In this document: positions 33,554 to 43,500 of the stretch, piece by piece
Position numbering within the stretch: position 1 is the stretch's first letter
How the letters are laid out: the number at the start of each line of letters is the position of its first letter
Origin: Spirirestis rafaelensis WJT71-NPBG6
GTDB lineage: Bacteria > Cyanobacteriota > Cyanobacteriia > Cyanobacteriales > Nostocaceae
Assembly (NCBI GenBank): GCA_019359015.1
Contig: JAHHID010000022.1
Location: forward strand, 1-64,000
Direction of reading: 5' to 3'
Length of the DNA: 64,000 nt
Notes under the pieces: model-generated
The model's input: the letters and a program-made list of their open reading frames with translations, nothing else
Told to the model about the DNA's origin: nothing
Databases searched by the model: none
Program-made: the position numbers and the translations under genes

Positions 33554-34182
33554 TTAAGGTTTTATTCTAACGATTACTGCATAACATAATCGATTTTAGC
33601 ATTTGTTGAAAATAAAACCACGTATATAAATATGATGATGAGCTAATAATTTTTTATTTTTTAGCTAAGGGAGACCCAAAAAATTAAATATCAACACGCA
33701 TAACCGATTAGCCAAGGTATCCAACCAATAGCTATACACGGCTGGATATTTTATTACTTCTAAGTGCCTAAAATCACCTTGTTGAAAGCGGCAATAAATA
33801 CTTGCTTAAAAATCTAAATTAATCAAACTTACACTTAAAATAGCTTTTTTAAATTCAATTAATCTTTTAAATTATTGAAAAATTATTTATAAAATATAGT
33901 TTCTTAGAAAGTTGACTTTAATATTTAAATAATTTGGCTTGAAATTCTCTATTTTACATCAATCGTGAGTAAAAAAGTTAAGAATATTAACTTATTGTTA
34001 GTTAACAAAAAAATATTCTGAATTTAGATTGACATAAAAAAGTTCAATGCGGTAGACTAGAACACTGTTTAATGTGTATTGAGTGCTGAAGTAGACTAAG
34101 ACTATATCAATAACATTGGTCGTTGATATTGCCTAAGTTATTTCTGGCTTCAGCTAGTTTGTTGTTTATTAATGAGGTGAAC
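33554..34182. other. AT-rich intergenic region
   Basis: About 630 bases are very AT-rich, with no gene-like frame and no recognisable structured RNA. The distal end contains the promoter of the small gene at 34183. Confidence 0.5.
34029..34058 (+). promoter_or_regulatory. Sigma70-type promoter of the small basic protein gene
   Basis: TTGACA (34029-34034) and TAGACT (34053-34058) have an 18-bp spacer. The predicted start of transcription lies near 34065, about 118 bases before the ATG. Confidence 0.55.
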
Positions 34183-34350
34183 ATGGCCAAGCGCCGCAAC
34201 CCCAAAAAAGAGAAGGCGCTACGGAACCAGGCATATGCCCGAAAGTTTCGTAAACGAACTACTACAGGACGAATGCAGAGAAGATTCCAACAAAGACCGC
34301 CGAAGAGTGAAGAGGATGAAGGAGCAGCAACAATCGATGCTGCTGAATAA
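34183..34350 (+). CDS. Small basic hypothetical protein (conserved in cyanobacteria, probable)
   Basis: The protein is 55 residues from the ATG at 34183, chosen for the GAGGTGA ribosome site at 34174-34180. The N-terminal half is strongly basic (MAKRRNPKKEKALRNQAYAR, then KFRKRTTTGR) and the tail acidic (EEDEGAATIDAAE). The basic part suggests nucleic-acid or ribosome contact. I do not recognise a named family. It has its own promoter-like sequence. Confidence 0.75.
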   Translation: MAKRRNPKKEKALRNQAYARKFRKRTTTGRMQRRFQQRPPKSEEDEGAATIDAAE

Positions 34351-34551
34351 AGAATGTTGCTCAACAGCAACCATTTGAGCTTCTCTTTTAGCTTAGATTC
34401 CATAATGATCCTATCTTTAGCCGATAGCTAAGGGTAGAGATAAATAGGTAATACGATAATTACACATACCGCTTTGGTACGGCATAGCGTGGGTTTAAGT
34501 CCTTAAAAGCCAAGGACGTTATGTAGTTTCAGGTAAGTTTCCGTAAATTGA

Positions 34552-34578
34552 AAGGGCGTATATTATTTATGCGCCCTT
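34552..34578. terminator. argH: Terminator at the 3' end of argH
   Basis: AAGGGCGTA (34552-34560) and TGCGCCCTT (34570-34578) pair with one mismatch. The hairpin lies 5 bases past the argH stop and is followed by TTTC on the minus strand, and by TATTTATTATTTA on the plus strand. It can serve both directions. Confidence 0.65.
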
Positions 34579-34583
34579 ATTTA

Positions 34584-35972
34584 TTATTTAACAGTTATTT
34601 GAGCGCGGGCGGCTTTCAGCGCTTTGCTTACTTGTTCAAAGCCTGTACCACCGTAGCTGTTGCGGGCTGCGACGACTTGACGGGGGGCCATCGCTTCATA
34701 AATATCTGCTGCAAACGCTGGATGCAATTGCTGCCATTCTTCTAAACTCAAATCTTTTAAAAGTTTTCCTGCGGCAATACTGGTTTTCACGACTTTACCC
34801 ACGAGATTGTAAGCTTCTCGGAAAGGAACACCCCGCGCAGCCAGATAATCTGCTACATCGGTAGCATTTGAAAAGTCCTCGCTTACAGCTTCTGCCAAGC
34901 GCTGAGTGCGAAACTCTAAACCTTCGCGCAGCAAAATTGTCATTGCTTCTAAACAAGCTTTGACTGTTTTGACACTATCAAATAGACCTTCTTTATCTTC
35001 TTGTAAGTCTTTGTTATATGCCAAGGGTAGCCCCTTCATCATTACCAACATTGCTTGCAGATGACCAAATACGCGCCCTGTTTTCCCTCGCACCAATTCT
35101 GGCACATCAGGATTTTTCTTTTGGGGCATAATGCTGGAACCAGTGGCACAGCTATCTTTCAGCGTGACAAAGCGGAATTCTTCTGATGACCAAAGAATTA
35201 CCTCTTCCGAAAGGCGGCTGAGGTGAACCATAATCAAGCTAGCAGCACAAAGAAATTCGATTGCAAAATCGCGATCGCTTACTCCATCCAAGCTGTTAGC
35301 ATAAACATTGTCAAATTGCAATAGCTCGGCGGTGTAATGGCGGTCAATCGGGAAAGTAGTTCCAGCTAAAGCACCACACCCTAAAGGCGAAATATTTACC
35401 CGTCGAAAAACATCTCCCAAGCGTTCCCAGTCGCGCTGCGCCATGTGAAAGTATGCTAAGAGGTGATGAGCCAAACTTAGAGGCTGGGCGCGTTGCAGGT
35501 GCGTGTAACCTGGTATCAGGGTTTCAATATGCTTGTCGCTTATATCTAATAAGACACTTTGAAATTCTCGTAGTTTGCTGCGGATGTCTTCAATTTGGTC
35601 GCGCAGATAAAGTCTAGTATCAGTACCAACTTGGTCATTACGCGATCGCGCTGTGTGCAGTTTTTTCCCGGCATCCCCGACAATTTCCGTCAATCGCTTT
35701 TCTACGGCAAAATGTACGTCTTCCGCGTCGATACCTGGGTGAAATTTGCCGGCGCGATATTCCTGGCGAATTTGTTCTAAACCTGAAACCAGAAGACTGC
35801 CTTCTTCTGGGGAAATGATGTTAGTGTGAGCCAGCATTTTCGCATGAGCTTGAGAGCCAGTAATATCGTATTCGATTAATTCAATGTCAAAACCTATACT
35901 CGCATTAAAACGAGCGATCGCCGGATGTAACGCTGATTCAAATCGCTGACTCCAAGTTGATTCTTTATTCAT
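34584..35972 (-). CDS. argH: Argininosuccinate lyase
   Basis: This enzyme cleaves argininosuccinate to arginine and fumarate, the final step of arginine synthesis. It is 462 residues from the ATG at 35972 ([15 protein letters not shown]); longer frames upstream read through a repeat and are not family-like. The signature [11 protein letters not shown] is present, as are [12 protein letters not shown] and the catalytic [13 protein letters not shown]. The length is standard. A STRR array lies just upstream. Confidence 0.96.
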   Translation of the reverse strand: MNKESTWSQRFESALHPAIARFNASIGFDIELIEYDITGSQAHAKMLAHTNIISPEEGSLLVSGLEQIRQEYRAGKFHPGIDAEDVHFAVEKRLTEIVGDAGKKLHTARSRNDQVGTDTRLYLRDQIEDIRSKLREFQSVLLDISDKHIETLIPGYTHLQRAQPLSLAHHLLAYFHMAQRDWERLGDVFRRVNISPLGCGALAGTTFPIDRHYTAELLQFDNVYANSLDGVSDRDFAIEFLCAASLIMVHLSRLSEEVILWSSEEFRFVTLKDSCATGSSIMPQKKNPDVPELVRGKTGRVFGHLQAMLVMMKGLPLAYNKDLQEDKEGLFDSVKTVKACLEAMTILLREGLEFRTQRLAEAVSEDFSNATDVADYLAARGVPFREAYNLVGKVVKTSIAAGKLLKDLSLEEWQQLHPAFAADIYEAMAPRQVVAARNSYGGTGFEQVSKALKAARAQITVK

Positions 35973-35977
35973 ATGGA

Positions 35978-36098
35978 TGAGGGAGTGGGGCATGGGGAGA
36001 GTGGGGGAGTGGGCAAGATGAGGGAGAGATGGAGACAAAAAGATTAATAACTCCTGACTTCTGACTCCTGACTTCTGACTCCTGACTCCCCACTCCCA
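35978..36098. repeat. STRR arrays upstream of argH
   Basis: GGGAGTGGGGCATGGGGAGAG-like units (35978-36028) and then CTCCTGACTTCTGA units (36046-36098) form two heptanucleotide arrays in the argH 5' gap. Confidence 0.88.
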
Positions 36099-36104
36099 AA
36101 AATT

Positions 36105-36311
36105 TTAACCGTAGCTAGTTAGATTCCGGATCATATAGCCAATGACTAACCCAATCAACAGTGCCCACACTTGACCTGTTTGGATAAAGTGGTTAAAACC
36201 TGTTTGCATCTGACCGATAATATTAGGATCTCTGACGTTTTGAGCTAGCACCGTTGAATATACAGGTAAATGCCATACTAACTGATACATAGATTCTAAA
36301 GCGTTGTTCAT
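36105..36311 (-). CDS. Small single-TM hypothetical protein
   Basis: This 68-residue protein starts with ATG. A membrane segment lies near the C-terminus (QVWALLIGLVIGYMI), followed by RNLTSYG. The N-terminal half is amphipathic and Asn/Gln-rich. I cannot assign a family. Size and single helix are like small thylakoid or plasma membrane subunits of cyanobacteria, but no named match is claimed. Confidence 0.65.
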   Translation of the reverse strand: MNNALESMYQLVWHLPVYSTVLAQNVRDPNIIGQMQTGFNHFIQTGQVWALLIGLVIGYMIRNLTSYG

Positions 36312-36481
36312 GCTGATTAATCAATGGTTCTTCGCTGCATTGTCGGTTGCCAGTGCTTTGTTTTTGACACTGACCATTGACCACATACTGTTATGTGGAT
36401 GACTTTAATGTCATAACCTCAACATGCAGGTGATGTCCACTGATAAGCTGCTATACTTTCTGCCAAGTATTTCTGTCTCGT

Positions 36482-36580
36482 TACAAGGCAGAGCCTTGTA
36501 ATGTAATTATGGAGGCTCTGCCTCCTGTAAAATTTGGAGGCAGAGCCTCCCGTAGACCATTCCCAGTCGGAGACTGGGAA
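36482..36580. repeat. Cluster of four palindromes
   Basis: There are four perfect hairpins in 100 bases. TACAAGGC/GCCTTGTA is at 36482-36500, GGAGGC-TCT-GCCTCC at 36511-36525, GGAGGC-AGA-GCCTCC at 36536-36550, and TTCCCAGTC-GGA-GACTGGGAA at 36560-36580. Hairpins 2 and 3 share their arms, with loops TCT and AGA that are complements. The cluster lies just 3' of the tsaB stop. Confidence 0.95.
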
Positions 36581-36612
36581 CGAGTTGGACGAGTTGGTGC
36601 AAAATATCCGTT

Positions 36613-37260
36613 TTATAAATCGACCGGATGCTGCCCATAATAAGGTAAAGCCTGTGACCAATCGGGACGCTTGCCTTGTTGGAAATCTAAATATGCAAGT
36701 TCCAACACATCGGTTACTGTAGCTGCTAACCCAGATTTTGCTTCGATTAATTGATAAGTTGTATTTGAGTTAGCTAACTTTTGTTGCCATGCTTCTGGTG
36801 TGAATACAGTATCAGGCAACAAAGATATTAAACCAGAAGCATCAGGCGAATGTTGATAAATAGCTGCAAAAACTTGACCTCGTTGTGCTGGCATTTGGAC
36901 TGCAATAAGAGTGCCGTTTTTATTTCCTTGGGAGTAGGCGATCGCTGCTAATGTGGAAATAGCAAACACAGGAATATTTAATTGTTGTCCTAATGTTCTA
37001 GCAGTTACAACTCCGATACGAGTACCAGTAAAACCACCTGGTCCCTTGGCTACGGCAATAAACGCCAAATCTGCCCAAGTTTGCGGTTTAATAAAATTAA
37101 TTAAGTATTCATGCATCAGGCTGGATACATTGCGCTCTAAATTCCAAACGTCAGAACGCGTATCTCCAGCAAAGTTACTTATTGCCAAACCCAATTCGGG
37201 TGTGGTGGTATGTAGCGATAAGCCGTATTTTGTTGGTTCGATTTCTAATTCAGTTGTCAA
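36613..37260 (-). CDS. tsaB: tRNA threonylcarbamoyladenosine synthesis protein TsaB
   Basis: This 215-residue protein has an ASKHA fold, with the N-terminal LSLHTTTPELGLAIS and the Gly-rich FIAVAKGPGGFTGTRIG characteristic of TsaB. It partners TsaD and TsaE in t6A37 formation on ANN-decoding tRNAs. The start appears to be TTG at 37260. The tail LPYYGQHPVDL is family-typical. The palindrome cluster follows the stop. Confidence 0.92.
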   Translation of the reverse strand: MTTELEIEPTKYGLSLHTTTPELGLAISNFAGDTRSDVWNLERNVSSLMHEYLINFIKPQTWADLAFIAVAKGPGGFTGTRIGVVTARTLGQQLNIPVFAISTLAAIAYSQGNKNGTLIAVQMPAQRGQVFAAIYQHSPDASGLISLLPDTVFTPEAWQQKLANSNTTYQLIEAKSGLAATVTDVLELAYLDFQQGKRPDWSQALPYYGQHPVDL

Positions 37261-37377
37261 AGTTAAATTAAATATCAGTTTTTCTATAAATAACTTGATT
37301 TATTAAACCATACATAATTCGTAGTGATGCAATTAATTGCGTCATGAAAACGCAATCAATTGCGTTACTACACATTA

Positions 37378-37626
37378 TCAAGTTGGCACCAGTTCACCTG
37401 GACGCAACTTAGACCACTTACCCGTTTCTTTCTTAAAGCTGAGACAACCGACAACATCCCATTCCATTTCAATGTAATCTTCTTTGGGACGGATGTTAAC
37501 GTTGATAGAGGGTTCATTCGGTTCAAAATCTGGGGTTTCGGTCAAGTGAGGCTGTTCGTGCTGCGTTTCTACTGCGTTGTAGGTGATGCAGCGGTCTACA
37601 TAGTGGCAGTTGACACAAATACACAT
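37378..37626 (-). CDS. ycf34: Ycf34 family protein
   Basis: This 82-residue protein begins MCICVNCHYVDRC with clustered cysteines (2, 4, 7, 13) and contains the conserved MEWDVVGCLSF. Ycf34 is a plastid/cyanobacterial Fe-S-binding protein linked to photosynthetic electron transport in Synechocystis. It starts with ATG and is divergent from the CCA-adding enzyme. Confidence 0.93.
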   Translation of the reverse strand: MCICVNCHYVDRCITYNAVETQHEQPHLTETPDFEPNEPSINVNIRPKEDYIEMEWDVVGCLSFKKETGKWSKLRPGELVPT

Positions 37627-37713
37627 AATAGAACCACGATACAGGGAGCTTTATTGTTAATCTAGCTTAAGCCAAAGTGTAATTCATTAGCTTCTGGATT
37701 GATTTTTATTACA

Positions 37714-38958
37714 ATGCATGGTTCAAATTCTTCTAACCTTTCTCCAGAAACCTATCCTTTTAGCCTGGAATTGTTGCCAAAAAGAGCTTACATGGTAGGC
37801 GGTGCTGTGCGCGATGCTATGCTAAGAAGAACTCGTGAGTATTTGGATCTAGATTTTGTTCTACCATGTGATGCGGTCAAGGTGGCGCGAAAAATCGCGA
37901 ACCATTACAAAGCTGGTTTTGTATTACTCGATCCGCAAAGACAAATTGCGCGTGTGGTGTTTCCCCAAGCTACGGTTGATTTTGCCCAACAGTCAGGGGA
38001 ATCTGTAGAAACTGACTTGCATAGAAGGGATTTTACAGTAAATGCGATCGCCTACAATCCCCACACCCAAGAAATCATCGATCCTCTGCAAGGTCGTGCT
38101 GATTTAGAACGGTGTCTTTTGAGGATGATATCACCCGCCAATCTACAAGACGACCCTTTGCGCTTAATGCGAGCTTATCGCCAAGCGGCACAACTTAATT
38201 TTAGTATTGAGACAGATACTCAGATAGCAATTCGCTCTCTAGCTTCACATATAACTGAAGTTGCCGCAGAACGAGTTCGGGTAGAAATCAATTATTTGCT
38301 TTTGAGTTCTCAGGGAACCCCTTGGATAACTAGCGCTTGGGAAGCTGGTTTACTTGCCCCTTTTTTCAAATTTGCTACATCAGAAAGTTTTGCTAAACTG
38401 GCAGCAGTTGACGATTCAGCAGTGAAACTTGCAGAAAATTGGCAGCAACTAGGGGTAAAACTGCGAGAATATGTCCGGGATACAGTTAAAACTACTTGGT
38501 TGAGTATTGCCAAACTTGCTTGTCTGGTCAACCCAGATCCAGAAGTTGCAGAAATTGAGTTACAAAAACTAACTTATAGTCGTGCGGAAATTAAAGGTGT
38601 AACCACAGCGCTGAGGCTCTTCCCGCAACTAAAATCACCTAATATGTCTTTGCGAGAACAGTATTTTTTCTTTCAGGAAGCCGATTTTGTATTCCCGGCT
38701 ACAGTAGTTTTAGCTATGGGACATGATATCTTAGTAGAGGCGATCGCACCCTTGATCGACCGCTACGTTAACCCTGACGATCTGGTTTCTCATCCCACAC
38801 CCTTATTAAGTGGGAAGGAACTAATTATAGCATTGCAAATTCCAGCTTCGCCACTATTAGGCAAACTATTGGCGGAAATCGCAGTCGGGCAAGTTGAAGG
38901 GAAAATTTCGACACCAGCAGAAGCGATCGCTTTTGCACGTCACTTACTTGAGGGTTAG
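37714..38958 (+). CDS. cca: CCA-adding tRNA nucleotidyltransferase
   Basis: The protein is 414 residues from the ATG at 37714 (a TTG five codons upstream is less likely). Motifs of class II nucleotidyltransferases are present: MVGGAVRDAML, the catalytic carboxylates in LDLDFVLP, RRDFTVNAIAYNP and the template region near DDPLRLMRAYR. It builds or repairs the tRNA 3' CCA end. Some cyanobacteria may divide the work between A-adding and CC-adding enzymes; this cannot be decided here. Confidence 0.9.
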   Translation: MHGSNSSNLSPETYPFSLELLPKRAYMVGGAVRDAMLRRTREYLDLDFVLPCDAVKVARKIANHYKAGFVLLDPQRQIARVVFPQATVDFAQQSGESVETDLHRRDFTVNAIAYNPHTQEIIDPLQGRADLERCLLRMISPANLQDDPLRLMRAYRQAAQLNFSIETDTQIAIRSLASHITEVAAERVRVEINYLLLSSQGTPWITSAWEAGLLAPFFKFATSESFAKLAAVDDSAVKLAENWQQLGVKLREYVRDTVKTTWLSIAKLACLVNPDPEVAEIELQKLTYSRAEIKGVTTALRLFPQLKSPNMSLREQYFFFQEADFVFPATVVLAMGHDILVEAIAPLIDRYVNPDDLVSHPTPLLSGKELIIALQIPASPLLGKLLAEIAVGQVEGKISTPAEAIAFARHLLEG

Positions 38959-39120
38959 AGTTGTTGAGCTCGTAACGAGCCATACAAGTTACTATTCTTG
39001 CTAAATACAGCTTTGCGTAAAATCATAGCCTTTTTTTAACGCAGAGGGACACTGAGGAAAGCGGAGAGGGACGCAGAGTTTTTCTGAATTTAATTCGTTA
39101 CGAACTTGTACAATGTTGTA

Positions 39121-39306
39121 CTAAGGAGAAGGAATTTCCAAATCTTTGCAAATCTTAGCAACTAGAATATCAACAATCTCAGTATGTCTTGGAACGGCTG
39201 AAGTTCTATTGTTTAATGGATTGTAGTAGATGGTATGCTTTCCACCTTCCCTGAGAAACAGACAGCCGTTATCTTCCAAATAGCGAATCAGTTTACGTCT
39301 TTTCAC
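39121..39306 (-). CDS. hicA: HicA-like toxin
   Basis: This 61-residue protein is basic, with the double-stranded RNA-binding-like HicA fold: KRRKLIRYLEDNGCLFLREGG with the catalytic His in GGKHTIYYNP, then VPRHTEI. It would be an mRNA interferase. The start is GTG at 39306, overlapping the antitoxin stop as TAGTG, which suggests translational coupling. Intactness looks good; activity is unknown. Confidence 0.85.
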   Translation of the reverse strand: MKRRKLIRYLEDNGCLFLREGGKHTIYYNPLNNRTSAVPRHTEIVDILVAKICKDLEIPSP

Positions 39307-39527
39307 TATATTTGGACTGTAATTTTTTCACGGATAACGTCTTTGTCAGAAATTTGTTGTTCTGCAAGTTGCCGATTCGATATTAAGATTAGTTCGATTG
39401 CTTCGTGCAAACTTTCCCTTGCTTCTTCCAAAGTTTTCTCTTGGACATTAGCACCAGGTAACTCTTGGATGTAGCCAATATACCAATCATCTACCTTTTC
39501 AAATACCGCAGTAAAAGAGTTTTCCAT
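39306..39527 (-). CDS. hicB: HicB-like antitoxin
   Basis: The protein is 73 residues from the ATG at 39527 (MENSFTAVFEKVDDWYIGYI), chosen over an upstream GTG. The HicB RNase H-like fold is seen in WYIGYIQELPGANVQEKTLEEA and REKITVQI. It has no obvious C-terminal DNA-binding domain, as in the short UPF0150 type. It lies directly upstream of and overlaps hicA. Confidence 0.85.
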   Translation of the reverse strand: MENSFTAVFEKVDDWYIGYIQELPGANVQEKTLEEARESLHEAIELILISNRQLAEQQISDKDVIREKITVQI

Positions 39528-39564
39528 TTCCAGATACCTCACAAAAAAAGTTTATATTTAACCT

Positions 39565-40002
39565 TCACGCTACTTGACTTTTAGCTGGGTGCAGTTCTGT
39601 GGGAGGTGAGATAAGCGATCGCTTTTGACTTTCGATTAGATTAGCTTTATCCACTAGCCTATTGACAATTTTCTCGGCATAAGCATAAAGCTCACTGTCA
39701 TGCTTAAAATTGGTAAGTAGAAAAAATATGTGCCACTCATCCCGGCTAATTGCTAAATATTCACCTGGTTGATAATTATCTACCCCTGCTAATATCTTTC
39801 GCGATTCATTCGACGCTAACTTAATTTGCAGATAGCGTTGCCGAGCAGAGTTAAAACAAACTTTAACTTGGAATATATGACCACTACTATTTTTTATAGA
39901 TGCCTCACTGATATATTCTTTACCATCATTCTGCATTTCGTTCCATAACTGATAGACATATTTACCAGCTTCGTAAAATGCTACAAACTGGGAGAGATTC
40001 AT
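39565..40002 (-). CDS. Hypothetical protein
   Basis: This 145-residue soluble protein (MNLSQFVAFYEAGKYVYQLW ... PAKSQVA) has a mixed alpha/beta composition and no motif I recognise. It starts with ATG. It is 37 bases upstream of the HicB frame, so it may share transcription with the toxin-antitoxin pair. Its role is unknown. Confidence 0.65.
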   Translation of the reverse strand: MNLSQFVAFYEAGKYVYQLWNEMQNDGKEYISEASIKNSSGHIFQVKVCFNSARQRYLQIKLASNESRKILAGVDNYQPGEYLAISRDEWHIFFLLTNFKHDSELYAYAEKIVNRLVDKANLIESQKRSLISPPTELHPAKSQVA

Positions 40003-40261
40003 ATTTTTATCCTTTTGTTATAAATTTTTTAATATTAGTATTTAAACACTTATTGCTGTTATAACGATATAGTTATTAAAATGTTAATTGTTGCAATTAC
40101 TGAAAAAGCCTGATTTTAGCCATTGTTAATTATTAGCATGACTTAATACAATAAATATGCGAGGAACTTAAAGCTGTGCGCTCGCATACAAAATTATAAA
40201 AGTTTACAATTTATTCAGCGTGTAATTGATAATTTGGTAGTACAAGCGTTCCCGCTTCGGG

Positions 40262-40441
40262 TTGTCGGTAGAAGTAGGAATTCAAAATGGGACTCTGGCG
40301 ATCGCGATCGCTTCTACCCCTACGCTGCTGAATACTCCCACAATGGCTATTCCTGGGGCAATTTATGGTCTGCTAATGTTTGTGACTGGTGCTGGATTTG
40401 CTTGGTGGGCTAGTCGTCGTCAAGTCCTGTTGAAAGGATAA
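40262..40441 (+). pseudogene. C-terminal remnant of a bile acid:sodium symporter family gene
   Basis: The frame reads LSVEVGIQNGTLAIAIAS, TPTMAIPGAIYGLLMF and GAGFAWWASRRQVLLKG, then TAA. EVGIQNGTLAIAIAS followed by a Pro-rich helix is the hallmark C-terminus of BASS-family transporters. No upstream part exists in this window (an in-frame stop lies at 40238), so only the last two helices remain. Confidence 0.8.
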
Positions 40442-40494
40442 AGGTAGTTTGCCTCATAGGTTATAATATTTTTTCTATGCAGTCCTAAAAACAA

Positions 40495-40525
40495 GATCCC
40501 CGACTTCTCTAATAAGTCGGGGATC
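40495..40525 (-). terminator. Perfect hairpin 3' of the chelatase H gene
   Basis: GATCCCCGACTT (40495-40506), loop CTCTAAT (7 bases) and AAGTCGGGGATC (40514-40525) form a 12-bp stem. It lies 38 bases past the chelatase stop. It shares AGTCGGGGATCTGA with the hairpin at 19706, marking a dispersed family. Confidence 0.75.
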
Positions 40526-40562
40526 TGAAGAAGGGCAATTTTCACTTTTGCTAGACTGCGAT

Positions 40563-43500
40563 CTATGCTGAAATTGTTACACCCTCAATTTCCTCATCCG
40601 TCAAATCGTACAAATGACGCAACTTATCTAACTTCTCTGTATCGGCATTCCAAAAACCGCGCCCGGAAGCTTCTAACATTCTCCCGACAATATTGCGGAA
40701 AGCTTCAGGATTCGACTTTCGTAATCTCTCTGCCATCTCTGCATCAAAAGCGTAAGTATCTGCGGCTTGGTCATATACCCAATCATCAGTAAAATCCGCA
40801 GTACCACCCCAACCAATCAAAGCTGTCATTCGTTGCGAGATTTCAAACGCACCACCAGAACCTTGATTTGCCATTGCTTCTGCCCATTTAGGATTTAGCA
40901 ACTTGCTGCGATACTCCATCCGCAGTAAATCATCAAGATTGCGGGGTGTGGTGTCTTTCGAGAAACTTTCCACAAAGCTGGTTGTAACCTTCTTCTTGCT
41001 TTGTTTTTCTGCTGCCTTTTTCAAACCGCCAGTATTAGCGTAATATTCTTGAATATCAGTCAAGCCGTATTCTACCGAATCGATTTCTTGAACAATGCGA
41101 TCGCTTGTTTTTAACAACTCCGTCAGTACTTCTGGTCTAGCTTGACCTTTATCTTGTCTACCGTAACTGAAAACATTGCGACCTTGCCAAGTATCCCCCA
41201 ACTCATCACCAGATTCCCAATTGCCATCAACAACTCTATCATTTACCAAAGAACCAAAATCACCAGCAGGATTAGAAAATAATCTCGCCGAAGCATTTTC
41301 TATACCTTGTGCTTTCAAAGCTAAAGCATGTTTTCTGATAAAATTTTGGTCTTCAAATTCATCTGCATCAGCTGCTCTTTGAAATAAATCATCCAACAAC
41401 TCGATAATATTTACAAAACTATCACGGAAAATACCAGATAAATTCGCCAGCACATCAATGCGTGGATGTCCAACTTCAGCCAAAGGCTTCAATTGATAAC
41501 GAACAATACGTCCCGTCCCCTCCTTCACAGGTTCAGCACCCACCAATTCCAAAAGAATACCTAAAGATTCTCCCTTCGTTTTAATTGCATCCAAACCCCA
41601 TAACATCACCGCTACAGTTTCCGGATATTTCCCGTGTTCTTGTAAATGCTGGGCGATAATTTTTTGAGCTATTTCTCGTCCCCTTTCATAAGCACCAGCA
41701 GAAGGCATTCTATAAGGATCTAAAGCATGAATATTCCTACCTGTAGGCAATACACCAGAACCATCCCGCAATAAATCGCCACCAGGTGCAGGGGGAATAT
41801 ACTCTCCATTTAACCCACGCAAAAGATTTGTTAATTCATCGGTAGATTGCATTAACAAGTCGCGTATTCGTAACTCTTCTTCCTGCCTTAGTGGTTCGTT
41901 TTCTCCAAAATAAGCGTCTAAATAGCCCGCCATTTCGTCGTCATTCGGCGCTTCTCCCAACGTATGCAAACCAGAAGAAAAAAGCCGACTTTCTAACACT
42001 TGCAAATACTCATACAATTTAACTAGATAATCGTTAAAAGCATGACCGCTAAACATCCGCACATTCTCTGGACTAAAAGCAATTCCTAACCGTTTGGCAT
42101 CTTCAAACGGACAATCAGTATCTAAACCAGTGTCAACAATCTTTTTACAAATGCCTTCTTTCAAAGCATAATTTTTTTCTGAATCTTCTCGATACTCAGA
42201 AATTAAATCGCGTAGAGACATTAATTCTTTATACAAACCCGCACGTCCATAAGGCGGTACATTGTGAGAAATTAACACACCATAACCACGACGCTTCGCC
42301 AAAATTGATTCTGAAGGATTATTTGCCGCATATATATATAGATTAGGCAAATCTCCTAACAAAATATCCGACCAAGAATAACCAGTATTTCCTAACGGCG
42401 ATCCCGGCAACCATTCTACAGTACCGTGCATTCCAAAATGCACCACAGCATCAGCTTGAAAATCATTTTGCAGCCATTTATAGAAAGCTGCATATTGAGG
42501 ATGCGGGGTTAAATCTCGTTCAAACATTAATCGCATCGGATCGCCTTGTATTCCTAAAGGTGGTTGTACACCGATCCAGATATTTCCTAACTCAATACCG
42601 CCAATATGAAATTCATCACCGTAAGTTTTAATCCCCGTTCCTGTAAGAGATTTCCATTGTTTTTCGATGCGAGATGTACGGAGATATCCCAACCATTTTT
42701 CTAGAGTTTTGGCGTTAACACTAATGGGACTAGTCTCTAGCCTCTCATCTGCTTCTTTTACCTGACGAATCAACTCTTCTCCATCTTCAGGCAAATCTGC
42801 GATCGCGTAACCTTGATTTTGAAGTGCGTGGAGGAATTGGAGAAGCGATCGCGGTACATTTAATAATGCAGCTGTTCCTGTTGCACCGTACCCAGGTGGA
42901 AACCCATATAAAATAATTGCTATTTTCCTTTCTGATGCAGGTTTTTGCCGCAAAGAAACCCAGCTTTTCACCCTGCCAATCAATCTTTGCACCCGTTCCG
43001 GAACTAAATAAATTTGTTCTCCCACCAACCCCCCAAGAGGAATTGTATCAATAGCACCATCCAATTCTGGCAATGCATATAATACGACACTTTGCAAGCC
43101 TCCGATACCTTGGCGTGTCCAAGAGTGAATATCTTGAATCAGCAATGGTGCAGCGACGATGTAAGGTACATTCTTGGCAGTAAGGATACGTTTTGCTACT
43201 TCTACCTGCCGTCCAGCCTCCATCGAACCAGCAGGACCGCCCACCAAAGGAAAACCAATTGTAGATACAATCGCATCTACTTTTACTGCTTCTTTGGAGA
43301 GTGAAGGAGTTTCAATATTACCATTATTTCGTTGCTGGGTTTCATAGTAGCTTGTCATCCAATCTCGAACGGCTACATGTCCTTCAACGCCATTAATAAA
43401 AATTGGTAAAGGTATCAAACCAGCTTCTTCAAAACTGCGAATTAGTTGAGGAATATAAGCTTGTTTTGTAATAACGTGTTTGCGATAAAGTAAAATTCCT

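Larger units (their letters stand above)
40003..40562. other. Intergenic region with transporter remnant and hairpin
   Basis: AT-rich sequence to about 40240 is followed by the BASS-type remnant (40262-40441) and the perfect hairpin at 40495-40525. No complete gene was seen. Confidence 0.6.

Noticed and set aside
36419-36661. Minus-strand open frame over the palindrome cluster
   Set aside because: Its sequence is made of the palindromes and overlaps the tsaB 3' end.
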